DNA of 64,000 nucleotides from positions 38,007,708 through 38,071,707 of the forward strand of contig CM023532.1 of NCBI GenBank assembly GCA_013350335.1, given 5' to 3'. Each line of letters starts with the position of its first letter. Position 1 is the first letter of the stretch. The DNA comes from Chimonanthus salicifolius (Eukaryota > Streptophyta > Magnoliopsida > Laurales > Calycanthaceae). The notes beneath the pieces were generated by a model. The model was not told where the DNA came from. It saw only the letters and a program-made list of their open reading frames with translations, and did not search any database. This document shows, one piece after another, positions 60,211 to 64,000 of the stretch. The translations under genes and the position numbers were made by a program.

Positions 60211-63200
60211 GGCTTGACTCTTTTTCTTTTAATTTACGTTTAGAAATCGGTGTAAAATCCCACCAGTGAACTCCAATCTTTTAAAAAAGCCACATCATCA
60301 TTATTTTTACGCTTAGCTTTATTTTTGTGGACCTAGTAAACCTTAACCATAATTAAAGGAATTGTGATCTAAATTTGGCTCATTGACGACCCCATAAAAT
60401 AGGCTCAAAGCCAATCTTTTGGGGATGAATCACTGTCATTCTCAAGTTTGCAAAATCACTTAATTTGTAAGTTGTCTTTGATTACAAGGAAATCACTTAT
60501 TCTAGCTTGCAATGGACCTAGACTCATATCATCATTTAAACCAATAAAATGTAATCAGTGAATGTTATCACACTAATGTTATAGGATTTCAACTTTAGGA
60601 TTACAAAGAGCCATAATCAATTTTAACATGAGGCCATGTTAAATTATTTATTTAATATATTTGTTGATCTTTTAAAGTATATTTGTTTAATAAATCTGAC
60701 AAAAAATATGGTCGTCACATAATAATTTATCACTTTCTTTTTTTTTCTTTTTTTTTTTTGTTACATCAATTCTAAATCTTAAAAACTTTCACTTACTTTC
60801 AATTTTCTTAAGTCTTCTATTACCCACATATTTTTAATATAAATCCCTACATTGTTCAACTTCTAAAATTTTCTAATAAATTGATCTCTACGTTCTCATT
60901 TTGTATGTTATACATGTAAATATAAATAAATATAATCTTTTTTAAAAAGAGAAAAAACTAAACTAAGATAATAATATATAGTCTCATCCTCATGATAAAA
61001 CTTAAGAGAATAAGTTAATTTATATTTATTTTAGACAAACATATATAATTGTTCACCGGAAAGCTATTCAAAGTTTAACGCATAACAAATTTATTCATTT
61101 TTATAGAATCTATTATAAAGATGACAATAAATAATTATTTCTCATAAATAAATTCAATTAAAAAATTATAAGACATGCCCCAAAGCTTAATTGTCTGGTG
61201 AGGCCTTTGCCTTTTATTTATTTTCTGTTTTAATTATTTAGTGATGGCTTAAACAACAAAAGGTTCTTTGGCATTTCATGGCTTATTAATGATTAAGTAG
61301 GTAGATTTAAAAGCAAATTAGCAGATGTGACGTGGACAAGGGTACGTATCTGACGACAAGTCAACCCATCTTTGTCGTCTCATAAGTCGTCGTCACCCAT
61401 GTTAAATACTTAATTACGAAAAGTCATTAGTTCGCAAGCATTTATGTGGAAAAGTTGTGTGAGTTTTAAATACCACTCAAATTATTAAAATACTAATTTT
61501 TTAAGACATATCGAAAGATCTTATAATCTAATATAATATTAACATCATATTTTATATAATTAAATAGTGAAAAGATCATACCAAGAATATATTTAAGAAC
61601 TGAAGAAATATTAGTTCCACCTTTCTATTTCACATTATATTTGTGCCTTTTGTTTTCCTCCTCCCGAGCCCATTTTAATAGATTTTAACTTATACTAGTC
61701 TTTAACTAAAAATTATTTGTATTTATAAGAAGTAATTTACACTAAGATTGAAACTCAGACTGAATTTTTATAAATCCAATATAACTTATATAAAAAGTTA
61801 TTGAACTCAACTCAATTTGAGTCAAATTGCTGACTTGATTCAAACCAAGTATTAATACTATGTTAAATTTTATTAGTAAGTCAGATGAAGGCAATTTTAG
61901 AAAAGTTTGACTCAACCCAATTATACAAGTTAAAAAACTTACCCAAGTTTCACCCCCTATTCACACTATCCGATCTACTCTACATAATTCTATATAGAGC
62001 TTTTGTTTCATTCTTTTTGTTTTTCAACTGTATATTGTACACTTATCATGTCACCAATTTGATTGCAATTAAAGTTAAATTAACGGTTCAAATAAAAAAA
62101 TCTCCATCACATCATTCATTTTAACCTTTAAAATCCAAATATATGATCATTTAATATTATTGAATTTGATAATTACTTATCTATGACAATTATTTTTTAA
62201 TTCATTTAAACTCTTTAGTAATGTTAATCTCAACTCAGAGTAGGCTCAACAAGATGCATCCAAAAAAATATCAATATAAATTAACATAATTAAGGGGTTT
62301 TTTCAAATTCTAAAATATATAATATTAAAAATGTCTTTGTTGCTTACATAGTTTCCAAATGTGGATAAATGATAGAAGACATGACTACATGTGCAAGCTT
62401 CAATAAATCATTATTCACATGTAGCTTTCCTTCCAATTAAATATAGCAATAAATTCACTAAAAGCATTTTCAAATTTTAGTTAATTTTAATTTTGTATAA
62501 ATAAGACAGCTAAGTTTTATTTTTTGAAAATAGTTTACGGTTATGAAGCATTTCTGGAAAAAATGCACATACATACATCCATTCATGACGTTTCTGCCTT
62601 TCCCACTTTATATGTTTAAATGTTTTAACTTTAAATTTTTAAATACATCTATTTGTGAATTGATTTGTCATTGTTGGATTCAACTTCATTCAAAATTGAT
62701 CTCATTTTTATTATTAATTTTTTTTACCTTTAAAAATCATGGCTATTGACATTTTGGATTTGATTTTTTATGACAAGCATTATTTGAAAAATATCTTTCA
62801 AACAGATCCCACCTCATTTCGTAGACCTTATATATGTATTATAATTTTGGATATCTATCGAATGAATAATGATCATTAATTATTAAATAATTGACCTATT
62901 TTATTTAGAGTAATGAATTCACCGACTGTAGAATTTAAACAAAATCATATTTATCTAATTATACGTTAAATTATTTTATATTCGTTAAACTTTTATTTCT
63001 TATTTGTGGCCAACTTTATCCAATATGACAGGTCAATTGAATCTCAGAAAAGATTTGCATTGATCCAATCATAAAATCATGCTTTTTATACTTTCTAAAT
63101 ATAATTTGGTTTAGAGTACAAAATTGGATAGAAATGAATCTGAGGTCATCTCGAAAGACAAATGTTGATCTTCTGGTATGTAACTTGAATGGAAATTTTG

Positions 63201-64000
63201 AAGTTAGGTTTAAATTAAAGGTGACTAGTAAGGGTTACTCATCCTAACATGGACAAAATGTATTCGAAGACACAGGATGAAATGAAATTTCCATTTTATA
63301 TCTACCGGTATACTGCTTATCAAGTATCGATCTACCGATAATATGTCACACTGTATATATTTATTTTGTATATCAATATATAATACTTGATAAGTGGTAC
63401 ACTAATAAAAATAAAATAAAAATTTTATCTACTGTCAAATTTTATTCATATTAAAACGAGTGGCGCATATAAGTTCAAAACATATTTATGCCATTTTACA
63501 GGGTTGATTTTGAGGCAGTGTTTGTCTCTACTCTCTAGTTTCATACTGCTGAAGATATTCTATGAGGAAAGGCTTGACTGTGCTCGATTGATGGCTTTTG
63601 TCTTTTATCATTCTTTTTAAAAGATTTACAAAATTATTTTAAATTATTTTTAAATCTTAACCGTTTCTATTCTACGAGAGGTTCATCTCACTTCATTTGA
63701 TGGTTTATTGAAAGACATTAACATAAATATGAGACTTTAAAGACACCATTTGATCTAATCTTAGAAAGATTGTTCTTTAAGTTCTCACAATTTTGACAAT
63801 TTTAAATTATTTTTTAATATAATATTCTTAAACACTTTTTCTTTTCTTTTTAATAGTTGTGGATTACTTAATATTTACAGTTTAGATGAGACCCAAGTTG
63901 TTCCAATATTAATTTCTAGATATACAAATAAATACAAATTATAATTTAAATAATAAGAGTAATAATAATCATTTTCATCTAAGATGGTCATCTCATAAAA
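60211..64000. other. AT-rich intergenic DNA, no gene recognised
   Basis: Open frames (for example 61885-62124 and 62543-62749) are short, low-complexity and without motif. A SINE-like start occurs at 60225-60300. Near 63230-63475 there is a possible MITE of the 38710 type: GGTTACTCATCCTAACATGG on the left, a weakly inverted right end, and a central inverted ATACTTGATAAG pair. Confidence 0.6.

Noticed and set aside
62543..62749. 68-codon frame and neighbouring frame 61885-62124
   Set aside because: They are composed of AT-driven Phe/Leu/Ile codons without motif, splice signals or flanking gene structure.

Overview
This is nuclear DNA from a flowering plant. The evidence is intron-rich genes with canonical GT-AG junctions, a Ty1/copia retrotransposon, TRIM, SINE and MITE elements, an NLR-type resistance-gene relic, and an AT-rich intergenic background. 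The species cannot be named from the sequence alone.

The core is a cluster of family-1 glycoside hydrolase (GH1, beta-glucosidase) genes, all on the minus strand. Two are complete 12-exon genes whose exons, mapped base by base, each give a 510-residue secreted enzyme with both catalytic glutamates: gene A (12255-18672) and gene B (41558-48390). Three are incomplete. Gene E has only exon 1 in the window (813-938). C is an orphan exon 1 (9643-9768) with its TATA region deleted. D (32554-38241) is a decayed copy with a frameshift, a lost splice donor, a replaced active-site histidine and no 3' half. Residues match best the clade containing rice Os4BGlu16/18 and Arabidopsis BGLU45-47, some of which hydrolyse monolignol glucosides; the substrate here is an inference.

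A and B lie in two direct copies of a segmental duplication: unit 1 (2262-25228, interrupted by the copia element) and unit 2 (37566-56092). The left breakpoint falls inside intron 1 of the C/D gene, which explains why C has no further exons. Since duplicating, the units have acquired different insertions: copia (3318-9560) in unit 1; a MULE-type MITE (38710-38968), a foldback element (40425-41056), a Stowaway MITE (43434-43623) and a hAT-type MITE nested in a TRIM (54886-55213) in unit 2. A 977-bp stretch over exons 3-6 of A and B shows no difference by eye although its flanks differ, which suggests recent gene conversion.

Between the units (25229-37565) lie a fragment resembling an RBOH NADPH oxidase, a broken CC-NLR gene, foldback arrays and the body of pseudogene D. 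The NLR relic holds the most unusual structure seen: its coiled-coil exon is present as a long inverted repeat (arms 26640-27174 and 27220-27737, 45-bp spacer). Any transcript through it would fold into a long hairpin that could feed small-RNA production against related NLR genes.

Right of unit 2 (56093-64000) are another foldback element, a 1.2-1.6 kb tandem duplication and AT-rich DNA with no recognisable gene.
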